This document shows positions 10,585 to 23,528 of a DNA stretch of 64,000 nucleotides, piece by piece; the first letter of the stretch is position 1, and the number at the start of each line of letters is the position of its first letter. Source of the DNA: Saccharina japonica (Eukaryota; Sar; Phaeophyceae; Laminariales; Laminariaceae); NCBI GenBank assembly GCA_008828725.1, contig MEHQ01001522.1, positions 1-64,000 of the forward strand, in the 5' to 3' direction. The notes under the pieces were generated by a model that worked only from the letters and a program-made list of their open reading frames with translations, had not been told where the DNA came from and ran no database searches. Both the position numbers and the translations under genes were made by a program.

Positions 10585-13500
10585 CTTCCAAAGGGGTCCA
10601 GAACGGTCGAGGAGGGATTCCGGGGGCGGGGCAGCGGGGGGTGGGTGTGGGGGGGGCGGAGGGGGGGCGGGGACAGGAGAGGAATCGAATGTTAACTCAC
10701 GACATTCAAGAACATTCGTGCTTGTGGGTTGTAGCCTAGGAAATACTATGGTGTGATATGAAATGGTTGCAGCTGCCAGCCGTTCTATCCCCAAACGAGG
10801 GGTGGGCTGACCGGAGTGCAAGGAAAAAGCGTGGGTCTTATTGTCCAACCCCACATCACGAGAATGCAATGGCGTCTTTCCAACACCGGGCCTGTTAGTA
10901 TCGGCAGCTGGCACATAAATGGAAACCTTGGGGTAACATGCTATTACGGGACACCATAGTAAATACTAGTAAATAGGACCTACGGTATAATATATACAAA
11001 AGCCTATCCATTTCCTTATTTTTACTCACAATATTTTGTCCTATTTACTATGATCCTCCGTAGTAGCCGACCGGAGGAGGTGAGAACCCCAAGTTGGTAC
11101 GCATACCTAGCGTGTTCCGCAGGAAATTACTCGAAAACGGCCCACCCTCCCTCCCTCCTTCCCTCCCGAGAGTTATCTCAGCGCGTAAAAAGTACCACTC
11201 GGCGCGTGGTACGATAGATGTATACGGTATACCTTTTGTTTTGCTGAAACCGTTTTCTGAATGATCTGTTAAAGGCGTCAAAACTGAAAAACAATGTCCC
11301 ACACTAATTCTAAGTATTTTGTCCCCAAATCCGGGCGACCAGTTCTTGATCATTTTAGAACTGCAGTCCCGTTATGGGGACAAACCACTCTAATTCTGAG
11401 TAATTTGTCCCCAAAACAGGACTGCAGCTCTAAAAGGTTAAAGGCTCCTTAACCCAAAATCACCGGAATTTTCATTTTTGTATCGCACCATTTTTCATTT
11501 TATGCTTACTACTAATAGGCCATGGGATTGATTGCTCATCGGGTAGTATAGTATATAGCATATATAGGGCGCATGCTACGGTAGACGTGCACCGTGATTT
11601 TTCTGAGGATAGTCACTTGAGGAGCTCAAACCCTCGCCCAATAACTGATTTCGGCAGGCAAATAAAAGTGCTGTCAGATACGTAAGCAATGCAATGGCCA
11701 AAGTAAAAAATGAACAGTGTATTGCAACACACGAGTTTGGGTTAAGGAGCCTTGAATAGGTCAGTCAGAAAAAAATTCAGCCAAAAAAAGGTATACCTTA
11801 TACCTCTATCGTAGCACGCGTCATAGCCCCTATACTATAATCAAGATAGTCAAGTGACCACCCTTCGAAGGCAAAAAAAAGTCGTGAAAAGTCGTGAAAC
11901 TTTATCCTAGCATGCGTCTCTACAGTTAGTTGTGTACCCAAACCTAAAATACCGTTTCGCATATAAACACATGTCCGAACAGTCCTTAAATCTCGGTACA
12001 GAGCGATTGCGCTTTTTTTTTTTTTTTTTGCCGTGGCCGACACGACAGGAGAGCTTGGAGACGATCGAAAACGAAAACGAGTTTTCTGTTTATTATCGTA
12101 CGTTATAAGAGGTTCCAGACCCGAGCGTAAACGGTACACGCCATAGATCAGGTTTAAATAATATCGAACTTAGAACTCCTGCTGGTGTTGAATATGAGAC
12201 AATCACACTGACGATTTTCACGCTCACATTTTCCGCACCTTGGCTTGAGTGTTCATAAAAGGGGGGGAGGTGCATACCATTCATGGCGGTAGCCGTATGA
12301 CCACAAATCCTCGCATCTCTCTACAACCCCGGGACGGAATTCATTCGTCAGGTTTTCACTGACTACCGGTAGTCAGACATTCACCAAGGAGCTAGGCCGC
12401 GCGGGGGGGGGGGCGGGGGGAAATATACTCATGTCGTGCATAGCCGCAGTCGTATCTGGCCATATAGACCCCCTCGCATCCCTACACGATGCCGAAACTA
12501 AGCGCGTCGGGTTTTTATTTGACCGAAACACGGGGCCCAGATACGTTACTTGCTTGCTTGCTTGCACCAACCTTCGCTTGCACGCGTCACATGCATCACA
12601 TCTCCTCCTCTTATGTAGGTGCGAGCGCCCTCTCTCTGTATCCCGCCTGTAGCAGCAGCCGTCGCGGATGGTGCCCCAAAAGTGTCCCGAGGAGCCACGG
12701 GCTGCGTCCCCTTCCTTTCGTCGCGACGGTAGAGGCAGCACGCCACGCCGAAGCACACCGCCAGAAACAGAAGGCTCCCGGTCACGGAGGCGACGATGAC
12801 CATGGGGCTCACGGAAGAAGCAGACGAGTCGCTCGTGGAAGCGCTTCTCGTGAGAGAGTTCGGCGCATCGTTGTCGTCGCCGCCGGAACCGGTGCTCTCG
12901 GAAGGGATCGGCGTAGCTGCCGCGGGCCACTCTATGCCGCCAGACTTTACCGGAGCGTCTGTGGCGGCCCCGATACCACCCTCGGACGGGCTCGGTGTGT
13001 CGGTGGTGGAGATGCCCCTGGTGCTCTCGGAAGGGCTTGGTGTGTCCGTGGCGGGTATGGCCACGGTGCTCTCAGAAGGGCCGGGTGTGGTTGTGCTGGA
13101 CACGGTACTCGCGGAAGGGCTTGGTGTGTCCGACGCATACCCGGTGCTCCCGGAGGGGCTTGGTGTGCCGATGGGGATAGGTACGTAGGCGTTTGGTGGG
13201 TCGGCGGCGGGTAGTGTGCTCGGGGCAGGGGTCGGGGCCGTCGCAGTGGGGGCAGAACTAGACGACGCATCATCATCATCATCATCATCATCATCGTCAT
13301 TATCTGCGTTGTTTGTGGAAACGCATGCACATCACGGCGGGGTTGAAAAAAGCATCGCGCTGCGGGACGAACGGTGAGAAACAGGGGGGGGCGCTAAGGC
13401 TTCTGAGTACAAAAATGTATACACCACGTGGGTCGACCGAATCGTTAATATCGGACCACACTTACCACATGATACCAGAGTCGCGACCCGCAACTGGTGT

Positions 13501-16500
13501 GCAACAAGCCATACATACATGAAATCATGAGGTACACTGAGCATTGTTTTGGTGAAATCAACTGCTTAAACTGCGAGCACGGCGTGGAAGTTCGCTTTAC
13601 ATAGCGGTGTCTGTGATGGAATGCCCGCCGACCCGTATGCCATGCCTCACGGCATAGGGGGTCGCGAAACCATGTATCTTCCTGAAAAATGCTGGGTCTC
13701 GCTTTCCCCCCGCCCCTATTTTCTTGTCAGTCCCTTCTGAGGCAGTATCGTCTGACCGGCTGAGCGCCTTATTAAAGCAAACGCCACTGCCGCTTACTAT
13801 GTTACTTTTGCTGCGTGGCACATTTTGTTCGGGAATACATGCCAGGCACCGCAGGGACCACCTCTACTTCTGACGTGAGCTCAGAAAACATTGAACCACC
13901 CCTACCCTGCTTCTCCGACGCCGTACCTTCGAGGAGAATGGTAGGGTAATTCGGGGGTGCACACGACGCCGTGATATCTGCGCACTCCAGGATAACCCCG
14001 TACACGAACATGTTGGAAGACCACACCGTCACGCCCGTGGCAAACGAATCGTTGCCGCAGGAAGAGGATGAAGTGCCTGGCAGGGCAACGTCGTCGTCAT
14101 CGAAATCCCTTCGCAAAAAACGCAAAGTAAACAAGAAAGGGTAGGTAACACCGCCGACACGTACGTACGTTTGACAAGGGTTGTGAGGATACGAAGGAGC
14201 GTGAGAGGTCTTTCTTTCATGCTTCGAACAATTCCCACGCCTGTAAGTAGAACAGATATCATCGATTTTTCAGTTGATGATCTATCATTATATATATCAG
14301 AGGACGGAGATATTGCCGTAGTGTATGTGTAATCTCCCTCAGCATGTCACCGGGCGGGGCCCTACGGGTTTACCCCGCATGATCTAACACTGTTGCAGCA
14401 CATGTTTCCTGAGTGGAATATGATGTAGTGCGTACATACCTTGTGCGGAATTTGTTAGAGATCCATAAGCTTCTCAAGTGAGGTGCCTCGGGAAAAAACT
14501 GTACCACGGTGCACTCCGACAGGTACGGCACTCTGCGTCTGAACTGGTCGTGTCATTTTCGCCTGCCCCAAGCGTGGCCGCGCCACCTGTTGTTCATGTC
14601 ACCACAAACCTTCACCCGTCAACCTTCAAAATACTCCGGCTTGACGAGAGGAGCCCTATTGACGCGTGCTATTTGCCTTCTAGGGGTGGCGCCTAATGTT
14701 TCCCAGGCTCATCGCTCTTGATTATAGTGTAGGAGTTCTATACTAATAGTAAGCCGCCCAAAACAACTGATTGAGAGAAACGCTGCAAGAGCCACCCGAT
14801 AAAGAATCCCAAAAGCCTGTACCAGTAGTAATGCAGAACACGATTGGTATTCCGGCGGTATATTGGGTTAAGGCGCATGCTAACAGTCAGCCAGAAACGT
14901 TTTGGCCCAAACAACGGCGACCCTATCGTAGTGGTCACACCTCTACAGTTAGGGCTGTGCACTGGCACAGTATGTACTGGCAGTAGTAATCTACTGGCAG
15001 TATCAATCTACTGCGTGACCCGGCCAGTACATCTATGGTCATATGACTACGGCCGTGCACGACATGAGTACACCCCCCCCCTCCCCGTCTCGAAAGGGAT
15101 GCGTGGTTAATGGTCAGATGACTAAGGCAAGCAATAAATGAGTACGCCCCCCCCCCCCTCCCCTGCCACACCAGAAATTATATCAGTCCATTGGAGGCTG
15201 TCGTCCATATGCAAGTCCGCCTCACAGGCGATTGATGGGTCACCACATCGACTTAGTGTTCTGTCCAATTTATCATAGCAACTTAGAGTGGAGCAAATGC
15301 AAACAGAAATAATCCATTTTTTTCTCCCACACACGCATTCAAAACGCACGCTTCTCCCTACGCCGGCATGCCCGGCACCGTCTTCTTAAGTCGCAGGTTG
15401 GCATACTGTAGTACAACTCGTACGTGCGCCGTGCTTGTCTTCGTGATTCGCGGCTGCTCTACGTACGAGTATCGCAGCAGTGCGGTTGCTACTTTTAATA
15501 TTTGCTGAGATTGTACCGTTCATCCTCGCTCTGGTCGTACTCCTATCATATGATACGTACGTCGCTTGTCACCGTGCGCGACGAAAGCACCACTGCTTTA
15601 GAAACGGACGGGGTCTCTGAAGGCCCCTAAACAACATCCTCTCCCCCTCTGCTCGTGTTCAAAGCCGCCCCGATTTCGTCCAACCTGCACATACCCGGAG
15701 ATCACCGTAAGGATCTCTCATGATCCCCCTGTCATAAGATCTTCGTCGCTCATCGTACAATCTGTGTCGTCGAGCCTGGATGCTCCAACAACCTGGCGTC
15801 TCCTCGACGTTACACAGACAAGAAAGGAAAGTGCCACAGGCTCAAGCAGAACCTGAGCCCGTACTCATACTCGTGCGAGTACGTATGTACGACGGGGATA
15901 CGTAGTTGATACCTGGTTGAAACTTCCAAACCGACAAACAATGCCATTCATGGCGGACAGCAGTAGGCACCTATCGAAAATAGCGCTATATATACTGCAT
16001 GAATGGTTATATATAATATATATATATACATATATATATATATCCCAGCGATTCCTCAGGTAAGGATCGCCCCGCCAGTCGTATCGCAAGTCATAAATAT
16101 CGCCTCAGAAGCAAACAAAAGCAGGGGATACCCCCATCGCAGGACGAACCTCTAAAGCGTGTGCGCTCCCCTAGCGGGGTTCAGAGGCGTGCTACGGTAG
16201 CCTGCATGCAGGTGCACCATGCTTTTTCGGAGAGTGGGCACTTGAGGAGCTCCACAAAGCTCGCCGAAAAACTGATTTTTGGAGGGAAATGCCAGTCAGC
16301 TGGAGCTATTATCCGATGAGTAATTCAGTTACCTCAAGTATACTACGAACAATATTGCACACAATAATGAACGTCCGACTATTTTGGGTCAATGAGCCGG
16401 ATCATTTTTAGGACGCGATTCAGCCAAAAAAAGGTATACCTCTATCTATCGTATCACGCGTCTTCATCAAAACTCCCGCATCCCCGGACTCACCCTAGGG

Positions 16501-19500
16501 GACCTTTCCATGAGAACGAAACGCCGGCCCCATCGGCATCGATGTCGTACCCTCCGATGTACATGTCGCCCAGATAGGGGTAATCCTCGAGATCCTCCAC
16601 ACCCGTTTTCACTGTCGCGATGCCCACCGTGAATGACACGGTGTCCTCGGCAGCCGTGTCGCTGCCCATCGAGCCGATCACATCCCCGCCAGAGCACCTG
16701 TGTTTCGACCAACCATTTGCATAGTGGGGGTCACTAAACTACTGTTCTTTCTCCGTGATGTGACGAGCGGAGCGATTCGTGTTCCAAGTTTAAGCAATGC
16801 TATCTCCTTATGGGAATGGGTGCGTATTACGTACTACTGCTTGCTGTATAGTACAGGCGGGTGATATACATCGAACCTCAACAAGTCCCAGCCTGAGCGT
16901 CGGGAACATTGACGGAAATCTCGACAACGACTGTAGTACAAGATCGCACCCCGATGGCTTCTGGAGACACACACGGGCGCTCTTATCCGCACAATACCCG
17001 CCAGGGGTACAAATTGGTACCGTAGGGCTTAGAGGAATTGCTTGCTAACTGTCTTTTGCCGTCCCGAAACGTATCACATTTTTTGGAAAAGGTTCCACAC
17101 ATCACACAGAGATCGTCGTTTTCCACGCTAGATCATATGTAAGTTCTGTATGATCTGTATAATCTGTGTGGTCTGTATAATCTGTATAATCAGCATGATC
17201 TGCATGATCTGCATGATCTGCATGATCTGCATGATCTGTATGATCTAGCTCGTGTTGCCGGGTGGGAGCCGTTTATTCTGCATGATCTCAAGGACATGTT
17301 TTTCCTGTGGGTTTAATCTGTAACAACAGACCGATCCTGTGACGCATGCCATACGGTTAGAGGTGCGCCATGCATTTCTGCTGAGGGTGTGGCCACTTGA
17401 GGAGCTCTGTACAAATACATATGTAGCAAGAAGCCAAAAACTGTTTTGGGGAAGAAAATGAACGTGATACCCGCTGAACACTTCCACGGCCCCAAGTAAC
17501 AACTATGCTCTACCTGGTAGTAACTATACTGGTGTATGCCGAAACATACAGTAGTAGTGGAACACAAGAAGAGTAATTAAATACCGATGATTATCTTGTG
17601 TTAACCCCTTAAGAATCGGTCTCCCATTTTTTGGGGACAAACTACTACCATTCTGTCCCGAAATATAAGCACCGTGTTTATTGACTATGGATGTATATAC
17701 GTAAACTACTATCATATGAAGGGGCAGAGTGGTAGGGATTAGTGTGGGATACGCTTTTTCAGCTATGGATGGGTCAAGGGGAGACCCCCTTTCATTCGAT
17801 TGTGTTTCAGCCAAAAACCGGTACAGCCCCCCCTCTCTCTATCGTCGAAGCACGCGTCCTGCACACACACCATATTAACCCCTTTAGGACTGCACTCCCG
17901 TTTTGGGAACAAATGACTTGAAATCAGAGTGAAATATATGGGTATGTGCAGTGCAGTACTAGAAGGGTTAACTGTATGCGGCAGGTTATTATGGTCTACA
18001 GTAGCTGATCTACCACTGTTGTTGCTGTAGACGACGACCGACCGACCAGCGGCGGAATCTATGCAATGGCCACTCGCAGAGGGGTCAGGATATCTGTTCC
18101 CGAGTCTTTTTTGTTCTTATTTTTTGGTTCGGCTCGTGTCGCTGTGTTCTCGTACCCGGTACGTTACGCATCTCACTTGCTTTACCCATTAATTTGCGTT
18201 TATTTTGTTTTGGTTTTTCTCTGTTTCACAGTCTGTGACCACAGAATTTGTATCTCTCTAGGATTGGGAATCAGGACAGGCACTGGGTGTACTGATGTGG
18301 TTGAGTAGAAAGAACGGGTTTAATGTGAAGACAACAACAACAACAACAACAACAAGCGTTCTACTTATAGACGGCAAGAGGTTCTGGACAGTTTCTGGCG
18401 CATACCCGTGGTGTAAAGAACACACACGTGCGTCCCGGTAAACTATACCAACGAGTATATCACGCGTACCAGGTATCAGAGTTTGGGGTACTGTATTCAC
18501 ATATATTGGAGATTGTACCCCCGGCTACAGCAGCGTGCCACCGTTTGCTTGAGAGCAAAACCCTAAAAAGCCCTACGTACAGTATTATTGGAGGCACGAG
18601 GATATAATACGACACACACCAGGTGCCTGGTAGAGGATTTTGGGGGAAACACAGGGAATAAAGGGGTGAAGTCTTCTCGCCATGAAAACGAAGGCACACA
18701 TATCGTAATGGGGAGGGGGGAGGAGAGAGCCAGGTGCACGGCCCCGGGCCTGAAAGTTACGACTATGAAATAGGAGAGAGAGAGAGAGAGAGAAAAGCCG
18801 AGGAGCAGGAAAAAAAGAAATTAAAAAGACCCACGTACATGTACGAAGTCATATATTATACAAGGGCGACGGCGGGCGAGCGACCGAGCTAGCGGCGGCG
18901 GCGGGCGATCGACGAGGGCGGCGCAAGGCCGCCACGGCCGACCGAGTGGCGTTGGGCGCGCGGTCAACCGAGCGGCGGCGGGCGCGCAAAAAAAATAACA
19001 AAAAAAAACGGCACCCTGGTTGTCTAGCTCCACGCAGCGAGTGGCGTGTTTTACAGCGTCGTTGCCAACCGACGCCAACCCAACCTATAAATATATCATA
19101 CCGGTATATTTATAGGGGGGTTAGGGGGGGGGGTTCCATATGTATGGTCGTGTTAGTGTAATCACAGGTCCTTACGTCCTTACAACATTGTGGGTGGGGA
19201 GCGTAATGTTTTTGTTGTTTTATATAAAGGTTTTTAATTCTTGTTATTGCTTGGTCGTTGATATGCTGTATTTTATGAAGTATTATTTATGAAGTTGGGT
19301 ATTATATACCTGGTGATACATTTTGGCACAAAACTCGACCAATAAACGTACGTCGTAGTAAAATATTGTTAACTTGGCGACTACTACTGCTGTAATAACT
19401 CGCCACATACATTCATTATTCTGCCGTTCGTCACGCAGGTACGACCCAATAATTTGCGTACCATGCTTTCTACCACTCACTACGCCTTCCTCCTTCAAGT

Positions 19501-20063
19501 CTCTCCTCTCCCTCCTTTCTCTCAGCAACCGCGAGCGAGGCTACAGCAAGCAGCACGTACTTCGTCTTAATTACACCAAGAAACTGTTATACGTACTAAC
19601 TTACTGCTAGTTAATACTAACAGCAGTGCACAGCAAGCAGTGGTAGTAGTACTTACGTCCATGATAACGCGTCGAGAGGGTTGATCGAAGAGTTAGACGT
19701 TGCTTCCACCACCACCATGAAGCCGTCGTCTGCACAAGTGAAGTAACTCGGATGAGCGATGGAAACGTCCCAAAGGTTTCCTGCTGAGGACGAGGCGTTG
19801 TAAGACACGCAGTTCTCGCTCTGCGCCGCGGCCGGAGCGATGACGGTACACGCGCCACACAGGACGGCGACCAAGACAGTAAACAACCCTGATGATGATA
19901 ATGATGGTGATGGTGATGATGATGATGATGATGATGGTGATGGCGACGATGATAATAGTGATGATGATAATGATGATAATGGTGATGACGATGATGCTGA
20001 TGATGATGCTGCTGATGATGATGGTGACGTCGCTGCTCTTCTTTGTGCCGCGCACAGCCGCAT
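10517..20063 (-). CDS. Gene A: five-exon type I membrane protein of an unrecognised family
   Basis: Exons 20063-19657, 16697-16494, 14108-13927, 13303-12572 and 10584-10517 join in frame to 1593 nt, a 530-residue protein. Introns are GT-AG with phases 2, 2, 1, 1, identical to genes B and C. Predicted layout: signal peptide (hydrophobic core about residues 59-80, after a Ser-rich insert), ectodomain about 81-264 with six cysteines, Ser/Thr/Pro stalk 265-431, membrane helix about 432-455, YRR stop-transfer, and a tail with a DTFG motif and a terminal PPPY. By inference it is a cell-surface glycoprotein with a cytoplasmic WW-domain ligand; the ligand and role are unknown. The start is set by N-terminal similarity to gene C (Met-Arg, then Arg-Arg-Ala-Ala-Thr). 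Introns 2 and 4 carry repeats. The exon 4 donor and exon 5 rest on comparison only. Confidence 0.72.
10941..11066. mobile_element. CTATTACGG-type short MITE
   Basis: Inverted arms CATAGTAAATA...TAGGACC and GTCCTATTTACTATG; ends CTATTACGG and CCTCCGTAGTAG. Confidence 0.65.
11201..11570 (-). mobile_element. GACGC-type MITE, truncated, with nested hairpin remnants
   Basis: Left end GGCGCGTGGTACGATAG and the CTTAACCCAAAATC motif are present. The right end is lost next to the following copy. Hairpin-element sequence occupies about 11295-11441. Confidence 0.7.
11578..11822 (+). mobile_element. GACGC-type MITE with ATAG duplication
   Basis: 245 bp with intact termini and exact ATAG on each side (11574-11577, 11823-11826). 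Confidence 0.88.
12572..13303 (-). CDS. Gene A exon 4: Ser/Thr/Pro stalk and membrane helix
   Basis: 732 nt, phase 1 at both ends. Starts after AACGCAG with an Asp run from an ATC microsatellite (13266-13297), followed by about 150 residues of degenerate TPSPSEST repeats, a 24-residue helix starting PMVIVAS, then LYRRDERK and PRDTFG. Ends at ASE-G before GTTGGT, a weak donor whose position matches genes B and the 3923-4723 copy. If unspliced, the frame stops at 12546. Confidence 0.7.
13927..14108 (-). CDS. Gene A exon 3: cysteine domain CGND...TCAPPNYP
   Basis: 182 nt, phase 2 in and phase 1 out. The acceptor is TGCGAAG. Encodes an Asp-rich lead (DFDDDD), then LPGTSSSSCGNDSFATG, VTVWSS, VYGVILEC and TCAPPNYP, then the donor GTACGG. 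The three cysteines and the APP.YP motif are shared with genes B and C. Confidence 0.77.
14661..14950 (+). mobile_element. GACGC-type MITE, degenerate
   Basis: Left end GACGCGTGCTATTTGCC and a right end near CCTATCGTAGTGGTCAC, with weak internal similarity. Lies just upstream of gene A exon 3, within intron 2. Confidence 0.55.
15241..16179. other. Gene A intron 2, unique part
   Basis: No repeat or exon recognised, except an AT-alternating tract at about 16008-16044. Confidence 0.4.
16184..16462 (+). mobile_element. GACGC-type MITE with TTCA duplication in gene A intron 2
   Basis: 279 bp flanked by exact TTCA repeats (16180-16183, 16463-16466). Its right end is 31 bp from the donor side of gene A exon 2. 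Confidence 0.88.
16494..16697 (-). CDS. Gene A exon 2: CSGG...SWKGPLG domain
   Basis: 204 nt, phase 2 at both ends. Begins right after an ACACAG acceptor with codons for CSGGD, contains VSFTVGI, GGYD and FSW, and ends at KGPLG before GTGAGT. Aligns over its full length with exons in genes B, C and the broken locus, which fixes both borders. Confidence 0.78.
17146..17247 (+). repeat. 9-bp satellite with TAC/TGC variants
   Basis: Mixed ATCTGTATA and ATCTGCATG units, then GATCTAGCTCGTGTTGCCGG. In gene A intron 1. Confidence 0.88.
17341..17858 (+). mobile_element. GACGC-type MITE with internal insertion
   Basis: Termini GACGCATGCCATACGG and AGCACGCGTC, flanks CTGT and CTGC. An interrupted hairpin element of the TTGACC subtype lies inside at about 17602-17776. 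Within gene A intron 1. Confidence 0.78.
17875..17971. mobile_element. TTAA-flanked 97-bp hairpin element
   Basis: TTAACCCCTTTAGGACTGCA at the left and GCAGTACTAGAAGGGTTAA at the right, with a diverged centre. Starts 17 bp after the MITE ending at 17858. Confidence 0.75.
18101..18356 (+). repeat. Repeat with (AAC)n tail, possible retroelement 3' end
   Basis: About 255 bp, nearly identical to 22133-22391 (and block copies), ending TTTAATGTGAAG then (ACA)n. A simple-repeat tail at a conserved 3' end suits a non-LTR retrotransposon or SINE; no coding part is visible. Confidence 0.5.
19657..20063 (-). CDS. Gene A exon 1: signal peptide and N-terminal domain
   Basis: Encodes 135 residues plus two bases. 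A GAT/ATC microsatellite (about 19893-20035) is translated as a poly-Ser stretch ahead of the hydrophobic signal core, an expansion absent from genes B and C. After the predicted cleavage near AAAQS come Cys, Asn-Ala-Ser and Asn-Ser-Ser glycosylation sequons, a second Cys, DDGF and the exon-ending LSWT seen in all three paralogs. The donor is GTAAGT at 19656-19651. Confidence 0.75.
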
Positions 20064-22513
20064 GCTTTCCCCCCTCTTATTATTGGAGGCGCCGCCTGTG
20101 ACATGTGACATGTACGCCGGAGAGGTCGAGAGTTGTCGCACCTATTTTAATACTTTGTACCAGGTACTGCCAGGTACGTAAGACCTTTTGCCGCCAAAAG
20201 CGAGCGGGTAGAGACTCGAACAGCATTACAGACGACGTAGTCCTTTTACGAGCTATTATCATAATATGGAGGGGGGCATAGGGATCATAACTTACGACAG
20301 GCCCAGAAACCATGCACCCCCCTACATATATATGTGTACCCACGATATTTGATTATGATCACGATCTTCCCCCCGGAACACTGCAAAAAGTATCCCATAT
20401 CACGTACCATGGTATTTATTTCCAGGTAATACGGGGGGCTGCAGTAAATGGGACCCATACGGTCGACACACATCCCTGTATATTACATACAAGCAGTAGT
20501 TTTTAGTAACAATATTTGGTCCTATTTACTATGTATGCCCCCCCCCGGTAAATAATTTGCCCCCAAAAAACGGGTTTGGAGTTCGAAAGTTACTGCCTTT
20601 GCAAAGAGAGAGACCTGCTTGGATCTTCTCCTTCTATAAAATATGTTGCACATCATATGGCCTGAACAACAACAAGGGGAGGAGAGGTAGGTGTGTCGGG
20701 GGCGTGAGTGCTTGGATCTGCTGCTGCTGCTGCTGCTGCTGTAAAATTCGCTGGGCAAGGGAAGAAGAGGGTGTCGGGGGGCGTGAGTCTGTGTAGTCGT
20801 GCTGTCTATCTATATATATATCTGTCCGCCACGCTTATTTTCTCGTTTCGAACTGAACTGGTGGCATGTGCCATTATTGTTGACCAGTGGAGGTGTCAGC
20901 AGAAGAAGAGCAAGAAGATCTCCTTCCTACCGATGTCTACGCGACACAAAAGTTCATCTCGATACTTCGCAGAAACTACGTACAGTATTCCCAAATACTA
21001 TACGTATCATACGAGTGTACGAGAAGTGACACTGAAAAGTACGTATTAATAGTAAGTTACTCATCAAACGGCGTTGTGTCTCTCTCTCGCCCACCTGTTG
21101 TAAGTAGTACACACAGCGCCAAGAAGACAAGCTGTAAAATAAAAAGGCTACTACTACTACGACGGTACCGTCTACGTACAGGGGGCCTGGGGCCGAGATA
21201 CACTGCTGCAGTACGTAGCACTCACTGGCAAAGGTGTACCCTGTGTTCGCCGGTAGCTGTTTGTCCGCCATCTGGTCACTGGCAGCAGCAGGATGAAGAT
21301 CGCTTTCGAACGAAAGTAGCTTTAGCCGCGTTGTTGGTGAAGAAGTACAATGGGTGAAATATGTTCGAAAATTGTCGTCGTGGAGTTGGATATACCGACT
21401 CGAGGCCTTCCAGACCCGGGTGCATGCGCCGAAAATTCGTAATTTTTAACCGCACTAGTAATACCTACGAGTACTGTAGTACTGTTTAAACAAGCCTGCG
21501 GCGGGGTCCGCGGGCAAGGTAGGCGGGCAACAATCAAGTCAAGGGGGTTTTCCTATAACTAGACGTTTTGGTGGCAATCCCGTATGTATACGCTCGGAGG
21601 GACAGAAAACAATCGATTCATTTACATACAATGTACACAGCCTTTTAATGGCGTGCTGTTTTCAGACCATTCATTTTGTCGTCGGAAAAGCGATGTCACG
21701 CGCGGCATCGAAATTCAATTCGCGTCGTAGAGCTCGACGACGTTTTTTTCGGGTGTACCCCCGGCGAGAGAGCTATACTAGTAATACTATAACTCTCCCT
21801 GATGCGTTGCGCGTCATGCTAGCCGACAAACACTTAAGTCTTGTCTGCCCCCTGTACCCCGCTTGCCTCTATAGAGCGTACGTAGTACGTGTACTGTAGG
21901 TGTCTCGCGAAGGGTTGTGCTGTTGCTTGGGTATTACTATAACCGTTTTGGGTGCTTTGAATTTGGGATCAGTCTTTTGGAAGAAAGCTAAAAATCCCAC
22001 ACTCTCTCTTTTTTCGTGTTGCCTCGCCCGTGCAGCAGTTATCTGTTCCTCTTGGGCACGTGTGCTTTTCGTCTAGGGGCGCTTCTGTCTCCCTGCGTCA
22101 TTTGTATTCTGTTTCATTTCAGAACTTGTTTTTTATTTGTCTTTTTTGGTCTTATTTTTTGGTTCGGCTCGTGTCGCTGTGTTCTCGTACCCGGTACGTT
22201 ACGCATCTCACTTGCTTTACCCATTAATTTGCGTTTATATTTTGTTTTGGTTTTTCTCTGTTTCACAGTCTGTGACCACATAATTTGTATCTCTCTAGGA
22301 TTGGGAATCAGGACAGGCACTGGGTGTACTGATGATGTGGTTGAGTAGAAATAACGGGTTTAATGTGAAGACAACAACAACAACAACAACCAAACAAAGC
22401 AAACAGCGATTCGAAACCAATTTTTCTGCCTATCTATGCCGACGATGGACGGTATATTAAATAAAATTATTATAAATACGTCAGCTGTGAGTTCAACCGA
22501 TTGAATAGTAGAT

Positions 22514-22646
22514 ACTCAACTTTGCGAGCTGCGTAGAATTTTTCTTTTATGTGTTATTTGTGGTATTGGTGTAGGCTTCGTGATGTACTAGGAAACTAGT
22601 AGTTACTACTCGATTTTATAATAAGCCGTTCGCGCGTGTTATGTGT
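22514..22646 (-). promoter_or_regulatory. Upstream block shared by gene A and gene C flanks
   Basis: On the minus strand this reads TAACACGCGCGAACG...GCTCGCAAAGTT, about 2.5 kb upstream of the gene A start. It is similar over about 130 bp to 48738-48889, which lies 2.9 kb upstream of gene C in the same relative orientation. Regulatory role is inference. Confidence 0.4.
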
Positions 22647-23528
22647 ATATTCCAGAGCGGTGGAACTAACCTCCTTTCAGGCACCAGAACACGCAACAAT
22701 GGCGGTGCGGCGGTTGAGAGTATACGACAGAGTAGATATCACAACCCGTTGCAATTAAATACTATTAATAGGTAGCAAAAGGATACCTTTCAGGCGATAT
22801 TTTGCCTTGCAAATTGGGTGCGTGTGGTCTGCAGTTCGGAATTAATCGTGGTCCGCGATCGGAAAGTTCTGGCAATTTTCTCGCTATAGCTGCTACCAGG
22901 TATGACGTGTGCGTAAAGCGGCGCAGCCACCCGCGTTTCTCGTTCTTTCTGGTCCGTTTTTGGTCCGGTTCAGGGTCGGGGTTAGGTGTATACCAGGCAG
23001 AGGATTAAAGGGGCGGTTTCGAGGCTTGTAGACTGCTACTACGTACTGTTGTCGTGGTTTAGGGGTAAAATATGCCACATACATGTAACAACAAGTCGTT
23101 TACAAACAAGCTTGACAAATCAATAACTTTTTTGTTTTGCTTACTTACTATGAATCTAGATTTTTTTTTTTTCATTTTTGTTCGTGGTTTTGGTTCTTCT
23201 CCGTTTTTCTCTGTTGTTCAATTGTTCCATTTGCCAAGCACCGACCGGCCTTGGAATGTCACAACTCTATCATTATTATCTTTGCCATCCGACAATGTGC
23301 AGCATGATCTTCAGCGTTGGATCACTCACAAAATTCCCGAAGAAAGCAGAAAACCACGGAGGAAACCAAGGAAACCTATGCGTACAGTCTAAACACCCTT
23401 CTATATGTCTGCTTCCCGCCAATATTTATCCACAATACTCCATTATTATTAGCGCTGTTGTTGTAATGGAAATCACTACGAGTATACTGTACGTACTACA
23501 ATAACAGTGTTACGGGAGGAGAATGGTG

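Noticed and set aside
12373..13330. Several long frames over gene A exon 4 (185, 241, 130 residues)
   Set aside because: Out-of-frame or antisense shadows; only one frame gives the helix, LYRR and DTFG shared with paralogs.
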